From Sphingomonas sp. S-NIH.Pt15_0812 (GTDB taxonomy: Bacteria; Pseudomonadota; Alphaproteobacteria; Sphingomonadales; Sphingomonadaceae): a stretch of 64,000 bases of DNA. Position numbers and translations under genes: made by a program. Shown piece after piece: positions 1-10,249 of the stretch. The stretch covers positions 124,001 to 188,000 of the forward strand of contig NZ_QLJH01000002.1 of assembly GCF_003951315.1 (NCBI RefSeq), written 5' to 3'. How positions within the stretch are numbered: the stretch's first letter is position 1; every line of letters begins with the position of its first letter. The notes beneath the pieces are model-generated. The model worked only from the letters and a program-made list of their open reading frames with translations. It was not told where the DNA came from and made no database searches.

Positions 1-1
1 G

Positions 2-169
2 CCGGGCCTGCGCGCCTATCAGCGGTTGATGGAGGTCGATGCGACGCAGCGGCTGCGCAACCAGGAACGATTGCGGCGGCTATCGGTCGAGCGACGCGGC
101 GAAGTGACGGTCACCTGCACCCATGATCCGGTCGAACTGGACCATTGCCAGGCGGGCCAGCCGCTCTGA
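2..169 (+). CDS. C-terminal end of probable MBL-fold metallo-hydrolase (partial)
   Basis: The reading frame is open from the window edge to a TGA at 167-169, giving the last 55 residues. The tail holds VTCTHDPVEL, which resembles the terminal strand with a late histidine in MBL-fold hydrolases (a 'xHDP' motif near the C-terminus). Most of the protein lies outside the window, so substrate and function cannot be read. The GntR regulator ends 5 bases away on the other strand, so the genes converge. The family call rests on this short motif only. Confidence 0.5.
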   Translation, partial: PGLRAYQRLMEVDATQRLRNQERLRRLSVERRGEVTVTCTHDPVELDHCQAGQPL

Positions 170-174
170 CGCGA

Positions 175-825
175 TCAGGCTGCGGCGAATTGCTCGCGCA
201 GGTCGGTCAGCGTCGCGGCGATATGCTGGGCCAGCATCGCCTCCAGCCCCGCCGCGTCGCGCGCCAGCCACAGATCGAGCAGCGCGCGATGCTCCTGATG
301 CGCGCGCGACTCCCGCCCGGCGGGCTGGAGATGGGCGATGACATAGCGTTCCGCGAGGATCGACAGCCGCTCGATCATCTGCGTGGTCAACGGACGATTG
401 GCCGGCCTCACCATCGCGATGTGGAAGTCGCGGTTGCGCACCGCCATCTCGCCCAGGTCCGATCCGAAGGCGCGATCCAACCGGTCGAACGCCGCCTCCG
501 CCTCGGCCTGCGCCGGAGCATCGGCGACCAGCGCGGCATGGGCGGCCGCGGCGGGTTCGATGGCCAGACGCATCGCATAGATTTCGTCCGCTTGCTCGGC
601 GGACATGGGCTGGATGAAATAGCCGCGATTGGCCTGGCTGACGAGCAGGCCCTCCTGCTCCAGCCGGCCCAGCGCCTCGCGCAGCGGAATCTTGCTGACG
701 CCGAGCTGGGCCGCCAGCGCATCCTGCCGGATCGGCAGGTTCGTCGCCAACCGCCCGGTCACGATCTGCTCCCGGACGATCTCGAACACCCGCTCGGACA
801 GGGTGCGGACGACGATACTGGACAT
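175..825 (-). CDS. GntR-family transcriptional regulator, FCD subfamily
   Basis: A 216-residue regulator. The N-terminal 70 residues form a GntR winged helix (LSERVFEIVREQIVTGRL, then IPLREALGRLEQEGLL). The rest is an all-helical FCD effector domain, with the D..H and H residues expected for metal and ligand binding (NRDFHIAMV, HQEHRALLD). FCD regulators usually sense sugar acids or other carboxylates. The frame extends 35 residues upstream, but I chose the ATG at 825 because the domain begins right after it and GGAG lies 10 bases upstream. No operon partner is present, so the ligand is unknown. A GTATAC-centred palindrome about 140 bp upstream could be its own operator. Confidence 0.9.
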   Translation of the reverse strand: MSSIVVRTLSERVFEIVREQIVTGRLATNLPIRQDALAAQLGVSKIPLREALGRLEQEGLLVSQANRGYFIQPMSAEQADEIYAMRLAIEPAAAAHAALVADAPAQAEAEAAFDRLDRAFGSDLGEMAVRNRDFHIAMVRPANRPLTTQMIERLSILAERYVIAHLQPAGRESRAHQEHRALLDLWLARDAAGLEAMLAQHIAATLTDLREQFAAA

Positions 826-960
826 GAAAAGGCTACTCCGATGACGATAAGGGCGTCGGGCTGGCCAAGGCCATCCCGCGACACGTCGCGGCGGAACCTT
901 TTCAGAATGATGCCTCGCAATCAATCGCATTATCAGATTTTTGGTAGCGATAGCATCGAC

Positions 961-976
961 TTACCGTATACGATAA
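961..976. promoter_or_regulatory. Candidate GntR/FCD operator palindrome
   Basis: TTACCGTATACGATAA is a near-perfect inverted repeat centred on GTATAC (7 of 8 positions match between the halves). It lies upstream of the GntR gene. Several FCD-type GntR proteins bind short palindromes with a GTATAC core, so autoregulation is a reasonable inference. Confidence 0.35.
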
Positions 977-1007
977 AAGTAGCGGGGCGGCTGTTCGACC
1001 GCCCCGC
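976..1007 (-). terminator. Intrinsic terminator of the outer-membrane protein gene
   Basis: Nine-base arms 982-990 and 999-1007 (GCGGGGCGG / CCGCCCCGC) pair around an 8-base loop. Read on the minus strand, the stem is followed by TACTTTT. It sits 23 bases after the stop codon of the barrel protein gene. Confidence 0.6.
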
Positions 1008-1029
1008 CCCCCCTCATCCGAGCCTCAGA

Positions 1030-1683
1030 TCAGAAGCGGAAGCCGTAGCTCGCGACGACCTGATGGCGGTCGGTGTCCACGTCGAACGCGCCGCTGGTGC
1101 CGCCGTCCGAATAGTTGACCCGGCCGCTGCCATAGTTCGAATAGCGATACTCGATCTTGGCATAGCTGTTGCTGCTCAGCGCATGCTCGGCACCCGCGCC
1201 CACGCGCCAGCCGTCCAGCTTGAAGCTGGTGTCGGTCGAGGTGTTGGTGTTGCCCGCCAGCACGTTCAGCTTGGCATTGGTGTAACCGCCCTTGACGTAG
1301 AGCAACGTCGTCGGGCTGGCGAGGATACCGGCGCGGACACCGGCATAGAGGTCACGACCCGCCTTCACCCGGCCATAGCCGAAATCCTGGGTATAGTCGT
1401 AGCGGTCGCTCTTCGCGGTCGAGCCGGTGATCTCGCCCTCGGCGCCCAGCACCACGCCGCCTGCGGTCGCGATGTCGTAGCCGATGCCACCGCCATAGAC
1501 GAGGCCGTCGATGTTGCGGTGCGACTCGCCGGTGCCCTGCGCGTTGCTGCCGGCGGCGACGTGATCCCAACCCAGCGTCGCTTCGACGCGCGGACCGGTG
1601 AAGGTCGGATTGACCTCCTGAGCGAACGCCGGGGCAGCCACGAGAACACAGGCGACACTCGCCACGGCAAGACGCTTACGCAT
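1030..1683 (-). CDS. Small outer-membrane beta-barrel protein (OmpW/Opa-like porin family)
   Basis: A 217-residue protein with a clear signal peptide (MRKRLAVASVACVLVAAPAFA, cleaved before QE). Alternating aromatic and glycine-rich strands follow (VYGGGIGYDI, DLYAGVRAGI, YAKIEYRYSNYG). It ends in VVASYGFRF, a terminal phenylalanine signature recognised by the BAM machinery. Size and pattern fit the eight-stranded surface-antigen barrels. A 25-residue upstream extension is rejected because the signal peptide starts at the ATG at 1683, with GGAG 7 bases before it. The gene is monocistronic and has its own terminator. Its ligand or role is not recognisable. Confidence 0.85.
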   Translation of the reverse strand: MRKRLAVASVACVLVAAPAFAQEVNPTFTGPRVEATLGWDHVAAGSNAQGTGESHRNIDGLVYGGGIGYDIATAGGVVLGAEGEITGSTAKSDRYDYTQDFGYGRVKAGRDLYAGVRAGILASPTTLLYVKGGYTNAKLNVLAGNTNTSTDTSFKLDGWRVGAGAEHALSSNSYAKIEYRYSNYGSGRVNYSDGGTSGAFDVDTDRHQVVASYGFRF

Positions 1684-1782
1684 AATAGAACTCCATATAC
1701 TTCGAGACCCGCTGTCGGGCTCGCCAGGCTCAATGACCGAAAAGCCAAGTCGCTGCATGAACCTCAGATAAACGTTTTAAAG

Positions 1783-1800
1783 TGTTGCACCGACGCAACA
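1783..1800. promoter_or_regulatory. Inverted repeat upstream of the barrel protein gene
   Basis: TGTTGC-N6-GCAACA is a perfect 6-base inverted repeat about 100 bp upstream of the barrel protein start, in otherwise AT-richer intergenic DNA. It could be an operator. I recognise no matching regulator. Confidence 0.3.
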
Positions 1801-1970
1801 GAATTTGCGATGGTCCCATGAGCTTTACGATGGCTGAATATTTTCAGGCAGAATTATGGCGAACATTCGACATCGCGGTCGATCAAGCGACATCGGCCTC
1901 GCCGCGCATCCCGTAACTGGGTGTCGAAATTTTCATGCCGACGTCATCTTGCGGCGCCGACCGACGATGA

Positions 1971-2006
1971 ACGAAAACGGCCGGCGTCACGGGGACGCCG
2001 GCCGTT
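1971..2006 (-). terminator. Intrinsic terminator of rpmE
   Basis: Perfect 13-base arms at 1976-1988 and 1994-2006, with a 5-base loop, are followed on the minus strand by TTTTCGT. It lies 47 bases after the rpmE stop codon. Confidence 0.85.
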
Positions 2007-2052
2007 CTCTGTTCGGCAAGGTCCGATCCGTCGAAACGGATCGGTCGCGCGC

Positions 2053-2283
2053 TTACTTGCGCAGCGTGAGACCGCCGCCGAAACGCTTGTTGAAGCGTGC
2101 GACCTGGCCGCCCGCGTCCAGCATCTGGCCACGACCACCGGTCCAGGCCGGGTGTGCCAGCGGATCGATTTCCAGCGTCATCGTGTCGCCTTCCTTGCCC
2201 CAGGTGGAGCGGGTCTCGTACACGGTGCCGTCCGTCATCTGGACCTTGATCATGTGATAGTCGGGGTGGGTATCGGCCTTCAT
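2053..2283 (-). CDS. rpmE: 50S ribosomal protein L31
   Basis: A 76-residue protein beginning [20 protein letters not shown], the alphaproteobacterial form of L31, a component of the large ribosomal subunit. It lacks the four zinc-binding cysteines of the CxxC type, as is usual for this group. AGGAG lies 8 bases before the ATG and a strong terminator follows. It sits about 100 bp downstream of fabZ in the same direction and could be read from the bamA-skp-fabZ transcript or from its own promoter. Confidence 0.96.
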   Translation of the reverse strand: MKADTHPDYHMIKVQMTDGTVYETRSTWGKEGDTMTLEIDPLAHPAWTGGRGQMLDAGGQVARFNKRFGGGLTLRK

Positions 2284-2382
2284 CGTCTATGCTCCTGGCA
2301 TGGCTGGTTCCGACCAGCCTGAAAGAGAAGGGCGCGCCCTACACGGACGCGCCCGAATTGGCAATGGATGGATCGTCCGGCC

Positions 2383-2859
2383 TCAGGCGGCGGGCGGATC
2401 GGCGATCATCGCGGTGAAGTTCGCCTCCGCCACGACCGCGCCGTCGATCTTGGCGACGCCGGCGAACTTGCAGGCGCGCGTCCGCTTCTGGACGAATTGC
2501 ACCTCCAGATGGAGGAGGACGCCGGGTTCCACGGGCTTGCGGAACTTCACGCCGTCGATCGTCATGAAATAGACGAGCTTGCCCGAATTGGCCAAGCCGA
2601 GGCTCTCCACCGCCAGGACGCCCGCGGCCTGCGCCAGCGCCTCGACGATCAGCACGCCCGGCATGATCGGACGGCCGGGATAATGGCCCTGGAAGAAGCC
2701 CTCGTTGATCGTCACCGCCTTTACCGCGCGGATCGACGTGTCGAGGACCAGTTCCTCGACACGATCGACCAGCAGCATCGGATAGCGATGCGGGATCGCC
2801 GCCATGACCCGCGTGACGTCCAGCGGGCCGAGCACGGCGGCCGTCTCCGTCTCGCTCAT
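2383..2859 (-). CDS. fabZ: 3-hydroxyacyl-ACP dehydratase FabZ
   Basis: A 158-residue hotdog-fold dehydratase that converts 3-hydroxyacyl-ACP to trans-2-enoyl-ACP in type II fatty-acid synthesis in the cytoplasm. The active-site segment [19 protein letters not shown] supplies His59 and Glu73. Its start overlaps the stop of the upstream Skp-like gene by an ATGA junction, so the two are translationally coupled. In many Proteobacteria fabZ lies between lpxD and lpxA; neither is present here, and rpmE follows instead. Confidence 0.97.
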   Translation of the reverse strand: MSETETAAVLGPLDVTRVMAAIPHRYPMLLVDRVEELVLDTSIRAVKAVTINEGFFQGHYPGRPIMPGVLIVEALAQAAGVLAVESLGLANSGKLVYFMTIDGVKFRKPVEPGVLLHLEVQFVQKRTRACKFAGVAKIDGAVVAEANFTAMIADPPAA

Positions 2860-3503
2860 CGGCCGGCGGGTTGCGCCGGACGCGCGGCCGGAGCGGCGGC
2901 GGGGGCGGCAGCGGCGGACGCGCCTTGCTGTTGGCCCGGCTGCCAGTTGGCGGGCGGCGTGACGCTGACGGTCGGGACCAGGCGATCCAGCTCGGTGGTG
3001 ATCGCGCTGGTCACGTCGGCGGCCGGGCCGGCGAACAGCACCGCGTCCGGGCGGACCAGCATCGACACGTTGCGCGCGCGCACCACGGCCTGCACCGCGT
3101 CGGGCAGCTTGGCGGAGATCTGCTCGATCGCATAGGCCTGGGCGCGCTGCGCCGGCAGGGTGATGCGCTGGATCTCGGCCTGGGCCGCCTGCTCGCGGGT
3201 CTGGATCGTGGTGGCCTGCTGCTGCAGCGACGCCTGGTTGGCGTTGGGCGCGGCGCGCGCGGTGTTGAACGCGGTCACCAGCGGCTGCAGTTCCTTGCCC
3301 ACCGCCTGGCGGCGCGCCTCGGCCTGGTCGAGCTGCGCCTTGTATGTCGTCTCGATCTGGGTGCGGGCGGTGGCCCAGGCGCGCGATGCGCCGATCGCCT
3401 GCTCGGGATTGGCGACCGCCACGGTCTGCGCCTGCGCCGCCACCGGGGCCGCAACGGGAGCGACCAGCGCGGCCGCGAGAAGAAGCGTCTTGAAACGGGT
3501 CAT
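2856..3503 (-). CDS. skp: OmpH/Skp-family periplasmic chaperone
   Basis: A 215-residue protein with a signal peptide ending at about residue 25 (AAQAQT) and a long helical, glutamine- and alanine-rich body (about residues 40-140) predicted to form the Skp coiled-coil tentacles. It would hold unfolded outer-membrane proteins in the periplasm before delivery to BamA. The last 40 residues are a low-complexity Ala/Pro/Gln tail, longer than in enterobacterial Skp. Its start codon overlaps the bamA stop (TGATG), and its stop overlaps the fabZ start. Confidence 0.88.
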   Translation of the reverse strand: MTRFKTLLLAAALVAPVAAPVAAQAQTVAVANPEQAIGASRAWATARTQIETTYKAQLDQAEARRQAVGKELQPLVTAFNTARAAPNANQASLQQQATTIQTREQAAQAEIQRITLPAQRAQAYAIEQISAKLPDAVQAVVRARNVSMLVRPDAVLFAGPAADVTSAITTELDRLVPTVSVTPPANWQPGQQQGASAAAAPAAAPAARPAQPAGR

Positions 3504-6280
3504 CAGAACTGCGTCCCTACGTTGAAGGTGATAAGCTTGTTGTCGTCGCCCTTCTGCTTGATCAGCGCCTTGGCGATATCGATGCGCAAGGGACCGAAAG
3601 GCGAAGTCCAGTTGACGCCGAAGCCGACCGTCAGGCGCGGCTTGGCGGAATTGCCGAGGAACTCCTCCACATAGGGAGTACCGCGAATTGGTTGGTTCGG
3701 CGTGGTCCCGATGCAGGTTCCCGGGGTATTGGTATCGGGCAGGCCAGCGGCACAGGTCGTGGTGATCGTCGTCGGCGCACCGTTCGAACCCGTGGTGGTG
3801 GCGATGTAACTTCCCGTCAGCGGCCCGAGGAACGTCGGCGAACCATCGGCATTGACGCCCGGCTGCCCCGTCTTGGGATCGATATAGCGATCGAACGTCT
3901 GGTTGATGATCGGCCGCGTGATGCCGAACAGGCTGCCGACCTGCGCGTAGATGGACGGCCGCAGGCCGAGCTCACGCGCACCCGAACCCAACGGAATCTC
4001 GAGTTCCGCGCGCGCCAGATAATAGGCGCGCCCGCCAAGCGCGTCGTCGAACCCGTCATTCCGCTGGGTCGACAGAAGCTGTGCACCCGACGCCGGGTCG
4101 CCTGTGGTCAGGTTGGTCCGGCGGATACGCGGACCCACGCCGCGAATGTCGAAGCCGCGGAAGTTCGGCTCGCCCAGATAGAAGCGGTCGATGATCCGCA
4201 CCGGATCGATGCCCGGGCCCCGGCTCTTCTCCAGCGAGTGGATGTAACCGCCCTCGCCCAGCGTCGAGAAGACGAAGCCCTTGCCCAAGCCCCAATATTT
4301 CGCGCCCTTGAACTGGCCACGGACGTATTTGACGTCGCCGCCCAGGCCCGCGAAGTCGACGCTGAACGAAAGACTATGCCCGGCGGTCGGACGGAGACCC
4401 GAGTTGAGGCTGTTGTAGAGCAGCGAGGTGCCGATCGACGAGGTCCAGCGATTGCCGAGCTGCTCGCACAGATAGCGCCCGACCTGCGCCGGATTGCACT
4501 GCCCGTTGGTGAGCAGGCTCGAGTCCAGGCCCACCTCGTCATAGGACAGGCCATAGCGACCCGACAGCGACCAATATTCCGTCAGCGGCACGCCCGACCG
4601 GACCTGGAAGCCGGTCGACACCTGATTGTAGGTGGTGTTCCGGTCGCCATTGTTCGTGAAGTTGAACGCGTTGTAATCGCGCCGGAACACATCGACGCCG
4701 ACCGCGATGTTCTTGTCGAACAGATAGGGTTCGGTGAAGCCCGCCTCGATCGACTTGGAATAGGCGGAGTAATTGACGCCCAGCCGCAGCTCCTGGCCCT
4801 TGCCACGGAAATTCTGCTGCGAGATGTTCGCCTGGATGATGAACCGCTCAAGGCTGGAATAACCGGCCGACAGCTGGAGCTGCCCGGTCGGCTTCTCCTC
4901 CACCGGCGCTTCGAGCAGGATGCGGTCGGGCGCGGAACCGGGGCTGCGCTTGATCTCGAACTTGTCCTGGAAGAAGCCGAGCGAGTTGATGCGGTCCTGC
5001 GAGCGCTTGATCTGGAAGTCGTTGAACGCGTCGCCCTCGGCCAGACGCATCTCGCGGCGGATCACCTTGTCCTGCGTCTGCGTATTGCCGTTGATGTCGA
5101 TCCGCTCGACATAGGTGCGCTGCGCCTGGCCGATGTGGAAGTTGATCCCCATCGTCAGCGTCTCGGGATCGCGCTGGAACTCCGGCTCCACGTCGGTGAA
5201 GGCATAGCCGAACAGGCCGGCGGTCTGGCTCAGCTTGTCGACCGAGTCCTCGACCATCTTGGCGTTGTACCAGTCGCCCTTCTTCATCGGCAGGCCAGCG
5301 GCCAGCGCCTTGTTGTCGAAGTCGCGGATTTCGCTGTCGACGGTCACGTCGCCGAATTTGTAGCGCTTCCCCTCTTCGACCACATAGGTGATGATGAAGT
5401 CGCGCTTGTCCGGGGTCAGCTCCGCCACCGCCGAGGTAACGCGGAAATCGGCATAGCCCTGGGTCAGGTAGAATTGCCGCAGCTTCTGCTGGTCGTAGTT
5501 CAGCCGGTCCTGGTCGTAGCTGGTGTTCGACGACAGCAAGCGGAACCAGCGCGACTGCTTGGTCGCCATCTGCCCGCGCAGCTCGTCGTCGCTGAACTTC
5601 TCATTGCCCAGGATGTTGATCTGGCGGACCTTGGACTTTGCGCCCTCGGTGATCTCGAACACGATATCGACGCGGTTCTGGTCGAGGCTGACCATCTTCG
5701 GCTCGACCACGGCGGCGAAACGACCCTGGCGACGATACAGCTCGATGATCCGCGACACGTCGGCGCGCACCGCCGTCCGCGTGAAGATCTGGCGGGGCGC
5801 GAGCTTGATCTCCTTCTGGATCTTGTCGCTCTTGATCGCCTTGTTGCCCTCCAGGATCACCCGGTTGATGATCGGGTTCTCGCGGATGCGCAGGACGATA
5901 TTGCCCGTCTCGACGCCCGAGATGGAGAAGTCGGCGAACAGCTCGGACGCCTGCAGATCCTTCAGCGCCTGGTCGAGCGTCTCCGCCGTATAGGGGATGC
6001 CGACACGCAGCTTGGTGTAGGACAGCACCGTTTCCGGCTCGATCCGCTGGGAACCCTCGACGCGCAGCGACTTGATGGTGCCGGCGGCGTCGGGAGCGAC
6101 CGCCTGCGGCGCGGCGGGCGTGCCCTGCGGGATCGAGACGCGCGGGCCCTGCGCCTCGCGGGCGGCAGCCCCACGCGGCTGGGCCGGGGCCCGTTGCGCC
6201 AGCACCGGCGTGCCGGCCAGCATGGTCGTCGCCAGCAGCGTCGCGCCGATCGCTGCGACCTTGGAACCGTTATTCGTCAC
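3503..6280 (-). CDS. bamA: Outer-membrane protein assembly factor BamA
   Basis: A 925-residue Omp85 protein that inserts beta-barrels into the outer membrane. The signal peptide (about residues 1-29) is followed by five POTRA domains (about 65-480; the first starts [14 protein letters not shown]) and a 16-strand barrel ending in FNVGTQF. The barrel carries the conserved loop-6 motif [10 protein letters not shown] chose the GTG at 6280, preceded by GGGGTGGG, because it gives a normal signal peptide; the longer frame adds 58 unlikely residues. Two barrel insertions carry paired cysteines ([12 protein letters not shown] and TTTCAAG...GTC), probably disulfides in surface loops. It lies 62 bases downstream of rseP. 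Confidence 0.97.
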   Translation of the reverse strand: MTNNGSKVAAIGATLLATTMLAGTPVLAQRAPAQPRGAAAREAQGPRVSIPQGTPAAPQAVAPDAAGTIKSLRVEGSQRIEPETVLSYTKLRVGIPYTAETLDQALKDLQASELFADFSISGVETGNIVLRIRENPIINRVILEGNKAIKSDKIQKEIKLAPRQIFTRTAVRADVSRIIELYRRQGRFAAVVEPKMVSLDQNRVDIVFEITEGAKSKVRQINILGNEKFSDDELRGQMATKQSRWFRLLSSNTSYDQDRLNYDQQKLRQFYLTQGYADFRVTSAVAELTPDKRDFIITYVVEEGKRYKFGDVTVDSEIRDFDNKALAAGLPMKKGDWYNAKMVEDSVDKLSQTAGLFGYAFTDVEPEFQRDPETLTMGINFHIGQAQRTYVERIDINGNTQTQDKVIRREMRLAEGDAFNDFQIKRSQDRINSLGFFQDKFEIKRSPGSAPDRILLEAPVEEKPTGQLQLSAGYSSLERFIIQANISQQNFRGKGQELRLGVNYSAYSKSIEAGFTEPYLFDKNIAVGVDVFRRDYNAFNFTNNGDRNTTYNQVSTGFQVRSGVPLTEYWSLSGRYGLSYDEVGLDSSLLTNGQCNPAQVGRYLCEQLGNRWTSSIGTSLLYNSLNSGLRPTAGHSLSFSVDFAGLGGDVKYVRGQFKGAKYWGLGKGFVFSTLGEGGYIHSLEKSRGPGIDPVRIIDRFYLGEPNFRGFDIRGVGPRIRRTNLTTGDPASGAQLLSTQRNDGFDDALGGRAYYLARAELEIPLGSGARELGLRPSIYAQVGSLFGITRPIINQTFDRYIDPKTGQPGVNADGSPTFLGPLTGSYIATTTGSNGAPTTITTTCAAGLPDTNTPGTCIGTTPNQPIRGTPYVEEFLGNSAKPRLTVGFGVNWTSPFGPLRIDIAKALIKQKGDDNKLITFNVGTQF

Positions 6281-6342
6281 GCACCCACCCCGAGAAAACA
6301 GAAAAGCGACCCCCGGCCGTTGCGGCCCCTGCCCGAGTCCGG

Positions 6343-7485
6343 TCACCCGATCAAGCCGGCGATACCGCGCCACAGGCCGAACTTGCCCAGATCGTTGAAG
6401 GTCACCAGGACCATCAGGGCCAACAGCGCCGCCAGACCACCGCGAAACGCCCATTCCTGCGCCGCCGGACCGACCGGGCGTCGCCGCACCGCCTCGATCG
6501 CATAGAAGAACAGATGGCCGCCATCCAGCATCGGCACTGGCAGAAGATTGATGAACCCCAGATTGATCGACACCATCGCGATCAGCCAGACAAAGGCGGG
6601 CCAGCCGAGCGACATCTGCTCGCCCGATACCTTGGCGATCTGGAGCGGGCCGCCCAGTTCGTCGACCGAGCGGCGGCCGGTGATGATCTGGCCCAGCGTA
6701 TCGATGGTCGAGCGGACGATCGCCACCACCTGCGACGCGCCCTCGACGGGTGCCCGCAGCAGCGACACCGGTTCATAGTGCGCGGGCGGGCTGGCGATGC
6801 CGAGTCGGCCGATGCGGAACTGGTTGCCGAACCGGTCGCTCTGCCGCGTCTCGCCGATCCTCAGGGTCAGCGGCCGTGCCGCCGCCTCGCCGCCGCCCCG
6901 CACCACCATGGCGGTGACGGTCGCGCCGGGCCGCAGGATCGCATATTGGGCCAGGTCGCCGAAATCGTCCATCTGCCGGCCGTTGATCGACAGGATGCGA
7001 TCACCGGGGGCAAGGCCGGCGGCGGCGGCCGGGCTGCCCTGCACCACCGCGCCCACCACCGGCGGCGCGGTGCGCACGCCATAGAGATAGGCGAAGCCCG
7101 CCAGAATCAGGATCGCCGCCAGGAAATTGACCAAAGGCCCCGCCGCGACCACGATCGCGCGCTGCCACACCGGCTTGGCCTGGAAGGTGCGGCTCCGCTC
7201 CTCGGGCGGCAGCGACAGCCATTCGGCGCTGGGCTGGCTGGCCGGGTTCATGTCACCCGCGAACTTCACATAGCCGCCGAGCGGCAGCCAGCCGAGCTTC
7301 CAGCGGGTCCCGCGCCGATCGGTCCAGCCCGCCACCTCGCGGCCGAACCCGATCGAGAAGGCCTCCGCCTTGATCCCGAACCAGCGGCCGGCGAGATAAT
7401 GACCCATTTCGTGGATGAACACGAGCGGGCCGATCACCGCCACGAAGGCGATCAGGGTCAGGGGGATACCAGGGGCATCGATCAA
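6343..7485 (-). CDS. rseP: RseP-type site-2 zinc metalloprotease (M50)
   Basis: A 380-residue intramembrane protease of the inner membrane. In E. coli, RseP cleaves the anti-sigma factor RseA and clears signal peptides. The first membrane helix holds HEMGH, a PDZ domain follows (VVGAVVQGSPAAAAGLAPGDRI), and the second catalytic motif is VPMLDGGH. The start is inferred to be TTG at 7485, which shares bases with the dxr stop (TTGA). No in-frame ATG or GTG lies between the dxr stop and the first helix; the longer open frame upstream is a shadow of dxr. Confidence 0.93.
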   Translation of the reverse strand: MIDAPGIPLTLIAFVAVIGPLVFIHEMGHYLAGRWFGIKAEAFSIGFGREVAGWTDRRGTRWKLGWLPLGGYVKFAGDMNPASQPSAEWLSLPPEERSRTFQAKPVWQRAIVVAAGPLVNFLAAILILAGFAYLYGVRTAPPVVGAVVQGSPAAAAGLAPGDRILSINGRQMDDFGDLAQYAILRPGATVTAMVVRGGGEAAARPLTLRIGETRQSDRFGNQFRIGRLGIASPPAHYEPVSLLRAPVEGASQVVAIVRSTIDTLGQIITGRRSVDELGGPLQIAKVSGEQMSLGWPAFVWLIAMVSINLGFINLLPVPMLDGGHLFFYAIEAVRRRPVGPAAQEWAFRGGLAALLALMVLVTFNDLGKFGLWRGIAGLIG

Positions 7486-8639
7486 GCTGCAGCATCCTTC
7501 AGGCCTGCCGTCGCCTGCCTTCTCGCCTCGGCATCGATCGCGAGCACCGCGTCGAGCGTCGCCGGCGCAGGCGGGTCGTAGCGATCCAGCGTATCCGATA
7601 CGATTGCGGCAATTTCGAGGAAGCCGATCCGCCCGGCCAGGAAGGCCGCCACCGCCACCTCGTTCGCGGCGTTCAGGATCGCCGGTCGCGCCCCACCCGC
7701 ATCGAGCGCCGCGCGCGCCAGCGCCAGCGCCGGGAAGCGGACCGGATCGGGCGCCTCGAACTCCAGCCGGCCGATCGCCACCAGGTCGAGCGGCGCCATC
7801 GGCGTCGCCATCCGCTTGGGCCAGGCCAGGCAGTGCGCGATCGGCACCCGCATGTCCGAGGGACCGAGCTGCGCCAGCGTCGAGCCGTCGCGATATTCGA
7901 CCAGGCTGTGGATCACCGACTGGGGATGGACGACGATCTCGATCCGGTCGGGATCGATCGGGAACAGCCGTGCCGCCTCGATCAGTTCCAGCCCCTTGTT
8001 CATCATCGTCGCGCTGTCGACGGAGATTTTCGCTCCCATCGACCAATTCGGATGCGCCACCGCCTGCGCCGGCGTCACCGCGCGCATCGCGTCGAGCGTG
8101 GCGGCACGGAAGGGCCCGCCACTGGCGGTCAGGATGATGCGGCGGACATCGGCCATGTCTTGTCCCGCCAGGCACTGGAAGATCGCATTATGCTCGCTGT
8201 CGCAGGGCAGCAGCGTCGCCCCATGCGCCGCGGCATAAGCCAGGATCACCTCGCCCGCCGATACCAGCGGCTCCTTGTTGGCGAGCACCACCGTCGTGCC
8301 TTGCGCGACCGCGGCCATGACCGGCTCCAACCCCGCACAGCCGACGATCGCCGCCATGGTCCAGTCGACCGGCCGCGCCGCCGCCTCGATCACCGCCGCG
8401 CGGCCACCGGCGACCTCGATATCGGTATCGGCCAGCGCCTCGCGCAGGGCGGGCAGGCAGCGTTCGTCCGCGACGACCGCCAGTTCGGCATGGGTGCGCC
8501 GGGCGGCGGCGGCCAGTTTGGCGACGTCGCAATTGGCGGTCAGCGCGCGGACGCGGAACCGGTCCGGCTCGCGTTCGACCAGGTCGAGCGTCGATGTGCC
8601 GATCGAGCCGGTCGCACCCAGGATGGAGACGGTCTTCAT
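7482..8639 (-). CDS. dxr: 1-deoxy-D-xylulose 5-phosphate reductoisomerase
   Basis: A 385-residue enzyme of the MEP isoprenoid pathway that converts DXP to 2-C-methyl-D-erythritol 4-phosphate with NADPH and a divalent metal. The N-terminus has the NADPH-binding loop GATGSIG. The metal and substrate region CDSEHNAIFQ, followed by LTASGGPFR, is intact, and length is normal. The start overlaps the cdsA stop (ATGA) and the stop overlaps the rseP start. Its product feeds UppS, two genes upstream. Confidence 0.97.
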   Translation of the reverse strand: MKTVSILGATGSIGTSTLDLVEREPDRFRVRALTANCDVAKLAAAARRTHAELAVVADERCLPALREALADTDIEVAGGRAAVIEAAARPVDWTMAAIVGCAGLEPVMAAVAQGTTVVLANKEPLVSAGEVILAYAAAHGATLLPCDSEHNAIFQCLAGQDMADVRRIILTASGGPFRAATLDAMRAVTPAQAVAHPNWSMGAKISVDSATMMNKGLELIEAARLFPIDPDRIEIVVHPQSVIHSLVEYRDGSTLAQLGPSDMRVPIAHCLAWPKRMATPMAPLDLVAIGRLEFEAPDPVRFPALALARAALDAGGARPAILNAANEVAVAAFLAGRIGFLEIAAIVSDTLDRYDPPAPATLDAVLAIDAEARRQATAGLKDAAA

Positions 8640-9474
8640 GACAGGAACTGCGGCAGGATCACGAGCAGCGCCGCGACCGGCGCAGTCGGCACCACGCCGT
8701 CCAGCCGGTCCATCACGCCGCCATGGCCGGGCAGGATATGCCCCGAATCCTTGACGCCGGCACGACGCTTGAGCGCGCTTTCATATAGATCACCCATCTG
8801 CGCCAGCACCGCCAGCAGCGGGGTCGCCGCGACCAGCCGCCAGGGCAGGTCATACGCCCCGTGCATCGCCGCCGCGAACAGGGTCGCCAGCGTGACGCCA
8901 CCGATCAGGCCCGACCAGGTCTTGGCCGGACTGATCCGCGGCGCGAGCTTCGGCCCGCCGATCGTGCGCCCCGCGAAGAACGCGCCGATATCGGTCGCCC
9001 AGACCAGCGCCATCGCCCAAAGCGCATAGACCAGCCCGTCCTCGTGCCGCCGGAGCGCGACCAGCGCCAGCACCGGCAATCCGCAATAAAGGGTGCCGAG
9101 CGCCAGTTGCCGCTTGCCGGTGACGATCACCAGGAAGAAGGCGGCGCCGAACAGCAAACCCAGCGAGAAGAAGTCGTGGACCTCCAGCACCAGGGAGGCT
9201 GGCGCCATCACGGCCAGCGGCACGCTGAGCGCGAACTGGCCCATGCGCTTGGCCCGGGCATCGACGCCGGTCAGATCGGCCCATTCGGCCATCATGAACA
9301 GGGCGACCACCACGGTCAGCAGCCAGAAGGCGATCCCGCCCAGCACCAGCGCGAGCATCGCCACCGCGATCATCGCGACGCTGGCGATCATGCGCAGCCG
9401 CAGGTTGGAAGGAGTCCGCAGCTTCGAATCGGGTGTGTCGGGCAGCAGGCCTGGCGGCAGATCGGGGATCGGGG

Positions 9475-9478
<4 letters not shown>
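8636..9478 (-). CDS. cdsA: Phosphatidate cytidylyltransferase (CDP-diglyceride synthase)
   Basis: A 280-residue polytopic inner-membrane enzyme that makes CDP-diacylglycerol from phosphatidate and CTP. The family signature near the C-terminus is complete: SALKRRAGVKDSG followed by PGHGGVMDRLD. I chose the GTG at 9478 because it overlaps the uppS stop (GTGA); the longer open frame is antisense-like sequence in uppS. About eight hydrophobic segments are visible. Its product is the substrate of PssA, encoded at 14.3-15.2 kb. Confidence 0.95.
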
Positions 9479-10197
<719 letters not shown>

Positions 10198-10249
10198 GCC
10201 CCCGCCCCCGCCGCCATCGGGCCGCGACCGGAGAGACGCGTCGCCGCGA

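Noticed and set aside
3692..6505. 937-codon open frame on the plus strand opposite bamA
   Set aside because: It is an antisense shadow of high-GC bamA codons, with a low-complexity Arg/Leu/Asp-rich translation, no domain motif and no ribosome-binding site.
7486..8175. N-terminal extension of the rseP frame
   Set aside because: It lies entirely inside dxr in another frame and lacks hydrophobic or protease features.
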